Assembly: GCA_963921935.1 (NCBI GenBank)
Contig: OY998184.1
Coordinates: 26,787,067-26,851,066 of the forward strand
DNA: 64,000 nt
Origin: Galeruca laticollis
Lineage: Eukaryota; Arthropoda; Insecta; Coleoptera; Chrysomelidae
Reading direction: 5' to 3'
In this document: piece after piece, positions 53,969 to 64,000 of the stretch
How the letters are laid out: each line of letters opens with the position of its first letter
Numbering within the stretch: position 1 is the first letter of the stretch
Notes under the pieces: model-generated
Database searches by the model: none
Told to the model about the DNA's origin: nothing
The model's input: only the letters and a program-made list of their open reading frames with translations
Position numbers and translations under genes: made by a program

Positions 53969-56325
53969 CATCAGTCACGTGGCCACTGTCATGGCGATAA
54001 ATTCGAAAAATTCTACGTGAAAATGCAAAAAGTGGGGTTAGATGGCAACATATCGAAAAAATGTATTTGGAAAAAGTGATGTGAATGATATTTTAGGCCC
54101 TCGAGTGCAACTTGGAGCGAAAAAATTAAAAGTAAGTAAACACGTATTTCTCGCCATGGCCCTCTTCTGAAATGATATTGCAGCGATTTCGTTGTTGATG
54201 TAGTTCGAGTAACAAAGTGTTCAATGTATAAGGGTAAAACAATTGAGAAATATTGATTGAGGTCATTCCTAGAGAATACAATAAAAATATTCTTTGAGCG
54301 CATGAAACTTTTCTGTAGCAATGCCTTGTATCTTGTCAGTTTGTGCGGTTTCAAATAATTTAATTGTGATATTACAATTGAAAAGAACCGTTCTTAAGTT
54401 TTTTTATGTGATATTTTATCAAAGTTTCAAAACATTGACTACTTACATTAATAATAATTATTAAAATATTATGATTTAATAAGCGTGATGATTCCTTGTT
54501 GAAACAATATTGAGAACAAAACCAATGCACTAATATTAATACTAGCTTTAAAATGCCTGCATTCATGTCATAGCGACTCGTATTTCGATATATTTCATCA
54601 TCCTAGAGCTCCTTTTCTCTGGCTATTTTGTAACAATACAATATTTTAAATTAACTAAATGGGCTTTGATATCATAAACGAATACACATATAACATCATT
54701 GTGACATTTGATTCGTAATTTTCCGTTTTACTTAAGTTTACCTACTTCTAATTACACATTCTGCAAATATATTTTTACTAAAAATGCCGTCTATACTGTC
54801 ACGCGAGGAAAAGATAGAGTTGGATCTAATTTGAGGAGAAAATTATAAATGTTCAAGAGAAGCTGCTGATATTTTTAACCAAACACATCCTGGCATAAAA
54901 GTCCATTTTACAACTGTAGCATAGCAATATTATTAATGAAGCTCAACGAAACTGGTTCAGATGAAAACAAATTTAATGAAGAAATCAGTTTGGAATTATT
55001 TCTGACCGTTGCAGAATATCCTCAAATATGCATAGCGCTAGTTTATCAAAACACTAATATCTCTTCAACCTCAATAGGCCGTATTTTTAAATGCAATAAG
55101 TTTCACCCGTACAAGCATGTTTTTATTCAAGTTCTGAGGGATAGAGATTATGACGCCCGATTTGATTTTTGCGCTTGGTATCAAGGAATGATAGAAGATC
55201 ATCCAAATTTCACAGAAAATGTTTTATTCTCCGACGAATCTATTTTCACATCAAATGGAACAGTAAGCTCACAAAACTGTCGTTGGTGGGCAGATACAAA
55301 TCCCCATTTTGTTATAGCAAACAAAGACCAATGCAGATTCAAGGTTAATGTATGGTGCGTAAATTGGATTGGTCCATTTTGAGAAAACCGTAATTGCAGG
55401 CGTTATTTAACTTTGTTGGAAAACTAAATAACCCAATTTTTGGATGGTATCCCACTGGCAAAGGAAACCAATATTTATTTTGAACAAGGCGGTGCATCGA
55501 TTCATCCAGCTGGAGAAGTAAGAAAATGGTTAGATAACTAATTTGGTGAGCATTGGATAGGTCGCTATTCAGTAAATCATTGGCCCGCTAGGTCCCCGGA
55601 CCTAAGCCCTCTAGACTTTTTCTTATGGGGCTATTTAATAAATAAGGGTTATCGAGAAAGATCCTTCAGAGACATCGCACATTTAGAACAATGTATAAGG
55701 GATTGCGTATATGTTATTAACCAAGGTTCACTCCGAAATGCTCAAAGAGAAATGAATTCCAGGACTGTGAAATGTATGGAACGAGATGGACCGACATGTA
55801 GAATTTTGAATTTTTGTTTATTAGTATCAAGTTAGTGGGTAATCTGTTAAATATTGTTTCAACAAATAGTAATAAGTTGGTCAACTAATTCGATTTATTA
55901 CTATTATGAGTAGTTAATGAGTTTTCATAATTTAATGAAATATTTATTCAAAATATCAAAAATGGTTCTATTCAATTGTGGTATCAGTACTGAATTATTT
56001 TAAACTTCACAAACTGACAACATACAAGGTATTGCTACAGAAAAGTTTTAAACGCTCAACTAAAATTTCCATTTGATATTCTAGGAATGATTTGAATAAT
56101 TAATTTTGAATACTGTTACGTTTATACATTACATATGGTATTACTTGAACTCTTTCAACAATGAAATTGGGGTAATATCCTTTCAGAGGACCGCAATAGG
56201 GAAAAATACGAAATTTCTTGTTTTTATTGTTTCGATATTTTTACATATAACCCCACTTTTCGCATTTTCTCATAGAATTTTTCTAATTTCCGGCCATGAC
56301 AGTGTACACGTGACTAATGTAAAAA
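53969..56325 (+). mobile_element. Mariner-type element with ~370-bp TIRs, copy 4
   Basis: The left arm (53969-54385) and right arm (55955-56325) are inverted. Shared blocks from the end inwards are CAT.AGTCACGTG, CACTGTCATGGC, AAAAGTGGGGTTA.ATG, ATATCGAAA, GATATTCTAGG-like, TTTCTGTAGCAATACCTTGTA-like DNA and TGTCAGTTTGTG. It contains one transposase, roughly centred. Confidence 0.8.
54784..55835 (+). pseudogene. Mariner-type transposase pseudogene (DUF4817 + DDE), copy 4
   Basis: Starts MPSILSREEKIELDLI at 54784. Its helix-turn-helix part is broken by stops until 54936. A 148-codon open stretch follows: KLNETGSDENKFNEEIS, TSIGRIFKCNKFHPYKHVF, DFCAWYQGM, NVLFSDESIFTSNGTVSSQN (first Asp) and CRWWADTNPHFV. 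After a stop at 55379-55381 come EQGGASIHPAGEV (middle Asp replaced by Gly), IGRYSVNHWPARSPDLSPLD (last Asp) and LWGYLINKGYRE, ending at TAG 55833-55835. It is nearly full length, about 350 codons. Confidence 0.85.
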
Positions 56326-56329
56326 TGTA

Positions 56330-57385
56330 ATTTTCCCATATGTAGCGAACGTTATGGTGTATACAGTAATAGATAATGTTACAAAATGCTATAAATATTT
56401 TTAAATAGATATATTATGGTAGACTTCAGTGATGTATACAAATTTTATAGGGTTTTCACAAAGGAAATATTATACACACTTAATTTTTATTAAATGGGTA
56501 CCCTTTATATTCAGACATTTTCCGTTTCCATTTTGAATTCTTTTTTACCTGATGTGACATATTACACAAGTTAAGATATTTTGTTCACGAAATATCTTTT
56601 TAAAAAGTTTAATTTGAATTTTAAAATACAACTTTATTGTTACAGAGTTACAAACAGAATGTCGATAAAAATGTGAGAACAGTACTAAGTTAGTTTATAA
56701 TTAAATGCTGACAACTAATAAATGAATATGATACATGATATGATATTATTATATAATATGCAAATTGTCTTCACATAACTCACATCTATTTTCAGTGGTT
56801 GGAGCCACAGGGTAAATATGAGATTACCCTCGAGGCTTTAGCAGAGAGCGGTAACATTTCGAGACTTACAAACTACTTACTTCCTGTGTTACGTACAATA
56901 TTTTTTCCACTACTAAACATCAAAATCACTAATTTTTAACAAAATTGTAAAGCAAATAACGACCTAAAATTGCACTTTAATATTTGACAGCTGTCTAGTT
57001 AACAGGTTTGTTAGTTTATTGATTCTTGTTGTACTCCACTTCAAAACAAATTAGAATAGTTAGTTTATAAGATAAATTTATATTAATAATCAATAAGTGC
57101 GATAGACAGACCGTGTCCTAAGAATACATAACCAAATCAGTCGTGATCAAACCTTAACGGATGACATCGCGGACGTTGTCAACCATTTCTATTATGTTTT
57201 CAATAGTTTTCAATGAACAATTTTTATTAAATAATTCAATACTTTCTAATATTGGATATCATTTGGAAATTGTGAGTCCTGTGAGTATGTATTATTATAT
57301 ATGGATAAAAAAGATGAAGCTTTTCCGATCTTTACTTTTCCGGTGAAATATTCTAACATTGTATTTTCACTTATTCTTTCTGTAT
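56330..57385. other. No gene recognised
   Basis: AT-rich intergenic DNA, only short chance ORFs. Confidence 0.45.
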
Positions 57386-57389
57386 TTTT

Positions 57390-57533
57390 TTATTTCAGCC
57401 ATTCCATGAAATTTTCATATTCCTTCATATATCGATGTTGAGATTTATTAGGAAGCAAAATCTTTTTAGTTTCATTTGCCATTTTGCGGCATTCTAGTGG
57501 AGTGTTTTCTAATTCGGAATCGGCATCACTCAT
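57390..57533 (-). CDS. Small ORF like the N-terminus of a Crypton-type tyrosine recombinase
   Basis: A 47-codon minus-strand ORF: MSDADSELENTPLECRKMAN, then TKKILLPNKSQHRYMKEYEN, FMEWLK and TAA. The LLPxKSxxRYxxxYxxFxxW pattern is the start of the SAM-like core-binding domain found in insect Crypton-like recombinase proteins. No continuation in any frame further left. It could be a first exon (no GT at the end) or a truncated copy. It lies 1.5 kb from, and opposite to, the recombinase-domain gene. Confidence 0.5.
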   Translation of the reverse strand: MSDADSELENTPLECRKMANETKKILLPNKSQHRYMKEYENFMEWLK

Positions 57534-57539
57534 TTTTTA

Positions 57540-59025
57540 ATTTCTAAAATAATTTATAATTTAAAATGTGACAGTTGACAGGTAAATAGTTTAGTTTATA
57601 GCTACGATTCTAAATATTTTAAAAATATTTTTTTATTGTGCTTTAGTTTTAAATTATAATTAGTAAGAAAACCAGTGTCTATTACTTATTTCAAATCCTT
57701 ATACTACAATTATCTGCGTACGGTGTACACAACAAATATTTTATATAGCTCTTACTTTGCAGGCGAGTTAAAACCAATCAAATCTTTGAAAAATAAAGTC
57801 CCATGGGACTTGTGTTTTGCAAGCGTTTAATAATTAAAATAGTATTTTGCAGGCTAGAGAAATGTTTTTGGTTTCTTTCGTATCTCAAAAGTAAGTTGTA
57901 ATGCACTATTTTACAAAGTGGTAGTAGTAGATTAATAGACCAGTTTAGTGACTCGTCGTTCACCGGAATTAAATGCATTTGATTTTTTTGGAAGATTTAA
58001 AAACATTATATTTATAAAACTAAATTTAACAGTAGGGAAGACTTCAAGAAGCATTTACAAAAAAATCCAATGCACAGTCTTAATTAGGTAAGATCTGTAA
58101 GAAAAAAGGTGTCAATTAGTATTACAATAAAACGAAGGGCATCTTGAACATACATTAAAGTTTTCACATTTTGGTAAAATTATGTCTAGGTGGATGATCG
58201 ATTACGTTGTGTTTTTAAGTTTATAACCGTTATTTTTTAAATTAATGATTTTATTTTTGGTAAGTAAAACAGCCAACCAATCAAATATTAAAATTCGTTG
58301 CCGAGTATTTCATTTTTAGGGATCTTTAACGTGGTATTATTAACGATAGACATTTTATTTGGAATGTATAGCTTCCATCATTGACAATAGATGTGTAATA
58401 TGTCACTTCGTGTGATAGAGAAATACGAAAAGTGTCAAAATATATAGGATATCCTAGCTAAAACAAACATAATTTTCTATTATATTGCCTCAGTCATAGT
58501 CCCTAAGAAATTGTTTATATGCCATTGAACTCTTTCACAATACATATATGCAAGAAAAGTCATTTTAACGTTCTTCTAATATGTTTCTTAATATAGAAGT
58601 TATAGAACCTTGTAGTTTTCGACAGTTCTCAATAAACGCACAGTAATTTCAATTTTTTGACATCTTGAAAAACAAATGAATTAGAGGATCATTTTAACAA
58701 AACGACCAGCTTGATTTATGTATAATATACTAGATATGGCCCATAATATTTCAGACTTGTCAATGCGATTTTAGTGCTTTCCATAATAAGTAATGTTTGA
58801 CTCTTTTAACTGACTTTGTATCTCGTATAGTTTCCGCAATCCCATTACAGTAACTATACGAAACAACCAAACTGTAAACACCTATGTTAAAAAATCAGTC
58901 AATTTTTCGGGCAATAATTTTAATAGCAAACAGTTTTATAGAACTCTGTTAGTCTGCATGTCGAAAATTCATGTTTATTTATTGTAATAATTTTGAAAAT
59001 TACGTTTATGAAACAATGTTTAATA
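57540..59025. other. Upstream of the recombinase-domain gene, no exon found
   Basis: The gene's first coding exon with its ATG should be here or further left, but I could not identify it. Short ORFs only. Confidence 0.4.
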
Positions 59026-59039
59026 TTTAGCTATATCAG

Positions 59040-62000
59040 TGCAGACTGAGATTTGGTATCTGGTCAGATTTATACAAGACGATGTTTTTTATGTATGTCC
59101 CGAGCCCCGTATAAAATTTTCGGACGATAAGGTCCTTGGAAAGTGGCCAGCAGACGGAAAATGGTATGACATAAAAATTTGTGATACTGGAGGTAAGCAC
59201 TGTTGCAGAATTAATTACTTTCATTAGTTTATAATGAGCGAATCAAAAATTAATTTTAATCAACTGTTTTCTTAGGGAAACTGCATTAGATTTTGGGGTG
59301 TACATTATTAAGAATATACAGAATAGTACACCTAATTTCCAGACAAAAATTTTGACAATGTTCATATTTCAGGTCATAGCCCCCTCTAAGTGTTTTCTTC
59401 ATTTTTATAATAGTTTAATTTTTCTTAAGAATCTCTAGAATAGTCCATTAAATTTTGAAACTTTGGCTCTAAACTCATTGTCTGTCTATTACCTGCTATG
59501 ATTACGCGTATAATTTCTTTCAAAAAACTTATTCCTTACTTGTTTCAGACAAAACTTCAATGCAAGCTGCAAAAAATGAATTGGAAAAAAACTTTAAATT
59601 GGTAATGAAGGAGAACAAAATAGGGTAAAGAAATAATTTTACTACTTAATAAAAAACTATATTTTAGGAGGCTTAATACTATAAGACGGTTTGATATACC
59701 TTGTCTAATTTAAAGCAGAAAAATGAACCGAGCGTTCATTTTCAAAAAAGAAATTCACATAATATATGTTACAATTACTTACTAATAAATAGATATAATA
59801 CCTTAGGTTAGCTACATCCTTGTCAGGTGGAAATATTGTTAAATCCTTTCATAATTACATTCTTCTCAATAAAATGGCAAATTTGTCAATTTTGGTAGGA
59901 ACACGATCATATTAAACCTTTTTTCCTACCTACTAACATACGTAATAAAAACATGTTTCATTTGTTACTATTTTGGATAACATTGTGAATAATTTTTTGA
60001 ACTCCGAAGCTAATGGTAGTACCCTTCAAAATTGTTTAAATACAAAAAATGGTACTGGCATTTTGTAACCTCTTTTGGATGTTTTTTACTAGGCTAAAGA
60101 TAATAAACTTCATTACAACATATAGGAGCACCCCCAGCGAAATATCACTAGATGACATTTAGTTTGGATTATTTTTAAAATATCTCAGCATCTACAGATT
60201 TTCTCTGTCATGTGTCATAAACATGTGTCGTATTAGGTAGATAGGAATATTTAGATTTACAAACCTAATTATTCGGCTGCCTTTGTATTAGCATAATATA
60301 TAGTTTGGGATACAACTTCTAGATTCCTTTTAAAACATAGTAATGATCACAGTCCTAATACTAATTTCAAACAATACATGTAGATTATTGATTCTTGAAA
60401 CGATTTCAATGTTTTTGTTTTATAACGGAATCGAGAAATTTAATTATAAACCATTTGTAGTTATTTATTCATTTTATTTCGTTACATATCTTTCAGAGAA
60501 TTGTATGCACCCTATAAACCAGCAGATCAGAGAAATCCTTCTCAAGAAGAAACAGTAAACGATGGTTAGTTCCGATGCATTAGTAATCAAAACATCATAT
60601 TTAATTTTTAATTTATAGTTTCAGAAGTAACAATGGATAAAAACAATACACTGGAGATTACGAACTTATGGGTTGGTGATAGTAATCTAGAAGAATACGG
60701 TGTAACTTCTTCCATAGTAAATGATGTTTGTGCTGATATAGCTGACGGCTCACAGTGTAATAAAATATTATACACTGTAAAAGAATGGCAAACCCCTTCT
60801 ATAAGACCAAATGACTCAATCAATACTTCTCAAGAAAAAGTGGCCGCTGGTAAATCTACAGGCTATTAATTTATATAATGTTCTAATTATTAATTTTATT
60901 TTAGAACAACCAACTATTGATACACGATACAAGTCAAATTTAGGTATTGATGAAAATAACATTCTTGCCGCTTCGTACGTAGGTAATATTTGTAGTGATA
61001 TAGCTGACAATTCTGATGCAGACAAAACATATCATACTTTAGTACCTATAATAAATGATAAACCAACATCCACTCCACGAACCAGAATATCGTATACCGA
61101 TTTTTTTAGCAACAGCGATAATGAACCTTTTTCATCCTCAACTAACGAATATGAGCCGAGCACAACTTTGACCACAACAGATGAATACTCTAATAAATCA
61201 ACGAATTCTGTATTAACACAATCTATAACCGAACTTATATCCACGTCGAATCAACAGAATCAATTAATTTGTTCTTCACAAAATCTAGATATTAGATGTC
61301 TGAAAATCACATCTAATTGTACTACCGAAAACATGTTTGAAGAGTCTACGTCAAAATTTGCACAACATAATTTGAGTACTACATCGTCTAACTTATTCAC
61401 TGAATGTCAGTCTAGCACATCTAAAAGTACCGTCGAAAGTGTTTCTGGCGAAGGTGAGACCACATTTAATGAGACACGCGAAAATAAAAAAATAACACAA
61501 AAAAAAGTTCAGGTAGCGACCTTAGTAACATTGAAAGGCGAACCCAGAAAGTGGGATAAACGATTTAATTGCATATACTGCAGAAAACAATTTGCAAAGC
61601 TACCGCGACATTGGTACAAATCTCACGCCGAAGAAACAGAAGTAGCAAAAATTCTTGCTCTTCCGAAAAAATCAGCAAAGAGAAATATTTTAATATCAAC
61701 CTTGCAAGGCAGGGGTGCTTTTCTAAAAAATGCTGATGCCATTAAAACGAACAATGGTATTGTGGTACCGAAAAGACGACCTCCTTCAGGAAAAGAATTA
61801 GATGTACAAGATTTTGTTCCCTGTAGATTCTGCTATCAATTATTTTATAAATCATATGTAAGCCAACACCATAAAATTTGTCCCGTAAAACAAGAAAACG
61901 ATTCAGATTTATTCAAAAATAAAAATATTAGATCTGCTAATTCAATGATGTTACCATTTGGACCTGATGTTTCAAAACAATTTCGAGATAAAATTCTCTC

Positions 62001-63411
62001 CAAAATGAATCATGATAAAATATTCCAAATAATAAGAGCAGATCAATTAATTCTACTATATGGCGAAACAGAGTTTAGCCGTTTAGCTCATGAAGATATA
62101 TATCACAGGACCATTGTTGACCGCTGCAGGGAACTCGGTAGACTAGTTATTACAGCTACTAGTATTAACCCAGAGATAACAAAGCTGGTACATTTGATGA
62201 ATGCATCCAGATATCAATTATTAAAAGAGAGCATAAGAAAAATAGCAGGATACTCTGAAGAAAAAAACGCTTTCAAAATTCCTTCATTGGTTCTGAAAAT
62301 AGGAATTTCAATAAAAAAATGTGCTGTGCTTCTAAAGGGTGATTATCTGGAAGATGATATTCTGAGATTACAAATACCAGATTTGGATAATTTCTTAGCT
62401 GTGATAGAATCAAATTGGTCTAGAGAATTATCGACGCACGCACATCGAACACTTTTAGAACGAAAATGGAATAATCCGAAGTCGCTACCCGTTGTAAAAG
62501 ATTTGCAGCTTTTACATAAATATATCGAAAATGTGATTGACCAAAGTTTGAATGATTTAAAAACAAGCAGCCAATTAGGCTCTTATCAAAATTTGACAGA
62601 AGCTTCTCTCGTACAAACACTGATACTTAACAGAAGACGAGTAGGAGAAATGCAATTTATGCTCTTGAAAGACTTTTCTAAAGCAAAAAGTGCCAATACA
62701 GAGGCTGATATTTTTCAAACACTTTCACCGGCTGAGCAAGCATTAAGCAAATCTCTTATGCGCTTAGTAATAAAAGGAAAGAAAGGAAGAGGAGTTCCAG
62801 TACTCTTGACAGAAAAACTAATATCTTGTATAAACGTATTAGTTGAGACAAGAGCTGAAGTTGGTATCGCAAATGATAACGTTTACCTTTTTCCTTCTAC
62901 AAAACACGCTTCAGGTCATTATAGAGCAGATGTACTATTAAAAAAATTCGCTACCGAAGCGGGATGTAACAATGTTGGAGCAATTACATCTACTAGATTA
63001 AGGAAGCATGTAGCCACACTTACTCAACTTATGAACTTAAAAGAAAACGAGTTAGATGTATTTGCAAACTTTTTAGGACATGATATAACTACCCATCGGC
63101 CGTTCTATAGACTTCCTGATGATACATTGCAATTGGCCAAAATAAGTAAAATTATGCTAATTTTTGAAAAGGGTGACTTAAATTCTTTAAAGGGGAAGTC
63201 CTTGGATGAAATAGAGATAGATGACATTATTCGCGATGTAGAGAATGAAATACCTGAAGATGATGATGTGGCTGTTGATGTGGATGCAAAAGAGAACTTG
63301 TTCTTGCCAAAAATAAGAGAGACCAACAGCGAAAATAATTTCGATCTAAACAATGAATATAACTATGATAAGCCCTTATCTAAAAAGAGAAAATCTAGTA
63401 ACAAAATTTAA
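59040..63411 (+). CDS. Multi-exon zinc-finger / tyrosine-recombinase-domain gene (Crypton-like)
   Basis: Five exons, all with GT..AG, joining in frame: 59040-59192 (EIWYLVRFIQDDVFYVCPEP, like the N-terminus of insect BEN/DUF4806 proteins), 59549-59624, 60497-60564, 60619-60849 and 60905-63411; together about 1,010 codons. The first exon lacks an ATG, so an upstream exon is missing. Exon 5 carries a Ser/Thr-rich linker, CIYCRKQFAKLPRHWYKSH (C2H2-like, 61569), CRFC...HHKIC (61830), and a recombinase domain: LNRRRVGEM (Arg, 62631), IKGKKGRGVPVLL, STRLRKHVATL (62990), FLGHDITTH (His, 63076) and FYRLPDDTLQLAK (Tyr, 63103). Relatives are uncharacterised animal proteins thought to derive from Cryptons. 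The frame ends at TAA 63409-63411, but family-like sequence follows. Confidence 0.8.
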
Positions 63412-63642
63412 GAAAAACAAAATAAAAAGAAGTTTGTTAAAAATCCTTGGAGTCTCGAAGAAGCTACTACAACTCGTGCTTATTTTCAAGAAAATATCAA
63501 CGCAATGACGCTTCCCGGGAAAAGTCAAATAATGAAATTTTTGGATGAGTACCATCATATCCTAAAAAATAGAGAATGGAGACATGTAAAGGATTTTCTT
63601 TATAACATCCAAAAAAAGAACAAAAATGCAAATAATAATTAG
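63412..63642 (+). CDS. In-frame continuation of the recombinase-domain protein after TAA
   Basis: In the same frame, 76 codons stay open after the TAA: KNPWSLEEATTTRAYFQENI, LPGKSQIMKFLDEYHHILKN, REWRHVKDFLYNIQKK, then TAG at 63640-63642. This W-S-x-E-E ... LKNREW..VK pattern is the usual C-terminal tail of this protein family, so the TAA is probably a nonsense change in the allele sequenced, an assembly error, or a readthrough site. Confidence 0.7.
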   Translation, partial: EKQNKKKFVKNPWSLEEATTTRAYFQENINAMTLPGKSQIMKFLDEYHHILKNREWRHVKDFLYNIQKKNKNANNN

Positions 63643-63644
63643 TT

Positions 63645-64000
63645 CTATAATTTCTTCTTATTACTTATTTTCGATTTATAATGTTAGTTTAACATACATT
63701 AGAATTATAGAATTATTTAATTAGATTTCAGAATTTATTTCTTAGGTTTCTTGTACACTGAGCCAAAGAAGTACGTGAATACAATGAAATAGCTCGTGCA
63801 AATAACAAAAAAATACGTTAAATTTGGTCCAACGCAGATAGATGTTATCACAACGAAAAGCACTTGCTAATCAACGATCGTTTCGTTGTAACAACGTATT
63901 TCGTTCACTAATCAACGAATCTGCTGTTCTGTAATATTACTAAACTGCGTTTGTTAGTTAACGAATAGGATTTATTAATATGACGAATATTTTGTTAACT
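63645..64000. repeat. 3' flank with ATCAACGA-type short repeats
   Basis: No clear AATAAA signal. Three related motifs, CTAATCAACGATCG (63868), CTAATCAACGAATC (63908) and TTAGTTAACGAATA (63954), with inverted CGTTGTAACAACG between them, suggest the edge of a small transposon cut off by the window end. Confidence 0.4.

Noticed and set aside
60811..60904. ATG at 60811 as the start of the 866-codon ORF
   Set aside because: The first 31 codons are exon 4 in another frame plus intron; the exon 4 donor at 60850 and acceptor at 60904 join in frame instead.
1..64000. CRISPR arrays, tRNA or rRNA genes, bacterial operons
   Set aside because: None seen. The regular repeats are 170-bp satellites and minisatellites; GGTTCGA near 19785 lacks any cloverleaf.

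Overview
The window is AT-rich animal nuclear DNA, almost certainly from an insect and probably a beetle. This rests on the repeat families present (mariner-type DUF4817 transposases, a LOA-clade LINE, a P-like element, Harbinger with a MADF-BESS partner) and on a GH16 beta-1,3-glucan-binding/glucanase gene with insect-type exons. There are no bacterial operons, CRISPR arrays, or tRNA or rRNA genes that I can see. Roughly three quarters of the recognisable content is mobile DNA, much of it nested.

Layout. 1-3 kb: a decayed mariner-type transposase (minus strand), an inverted piece of the same transposase end, and a dispersed direct repeat. 3-8.2 kb: a transposon with ~350-bp terminal inverted repeats (TIRs), split by a second IS630/Tc1-like transposase. 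8.5-10.4 kb: the first two coding exons of a GH16 gene (minus). 10.9-12.5 kb: a ~172-bp tandem satellite behind a GTC-rich leader, with a solo LTR inserted. 12.9-14.6 kb: a DUF7869 pseudogene. 15.6-16.7 kb: LTR and gag start of a Ty3/gypsy element. 17.2-19.3 kb: a P-like element with a perfect 8-bp target duplication, a broken THAP domain and a nested LINE tail. 19.6-20.4 kb: an LTR/primer-binding-site fragment between 58-bp direct repeats. 20.9-26.2 kb: a nearly intact 5.3-kb LOA LINE with an 11-bp target duplication. 26.6-29.6 kb: a transposase fragment and a 5'-truncated RTE LINE. 29.6-37.5 kb: a second satellite locus split by a 7.4-kb insertion with CCCACTA termini; that insertion carries a 1-kb foldback MITE and a 2.8-kb PIF/Harbinger element. 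37.7-44.5 kb: a Tc1 pseudogene, a second copy of the LTR, and a mariner element with long TIRs. 44.5-50.1 kb: a degraded gypsy element (gag, then protease and reverse transcriptase) whose halves are separated by a THAP gene, a piggyBac fragment and a Harbinger-derived MITE. 50.1-56.3 kb: a CA microsatellite, two more mariner-type copies and a foldback element carrying a hammerhead-like core. 56.3-59 kb: little apart from a 47-codon recombinase-like ORF.

59-63.6 kb is the most gene-like part. At least five plus-strand exons splice in frame into a protein of about 1,010 codons. It has an N-terminal segment like that of insect BEN/DUF4806 proteins, a duplicated acidic segment, two zinc-finger-like motifs and a C-terminal tyrosine-recombinase (Crypton-like) domain with the expected R/R/H/Y positions. 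An in-frame TAA is followed by 76 more open codons of family-like sequence.

The host-like genes are the GH16 gene, the small THAP gene and the recombinase-domain gene. Nothing suggests they work together. The window reads as a repeat-rich intergenic/intronic landscape in which insertion order can be partly reconstructed. All identifications come from reading motifs by eye; no database search was run.
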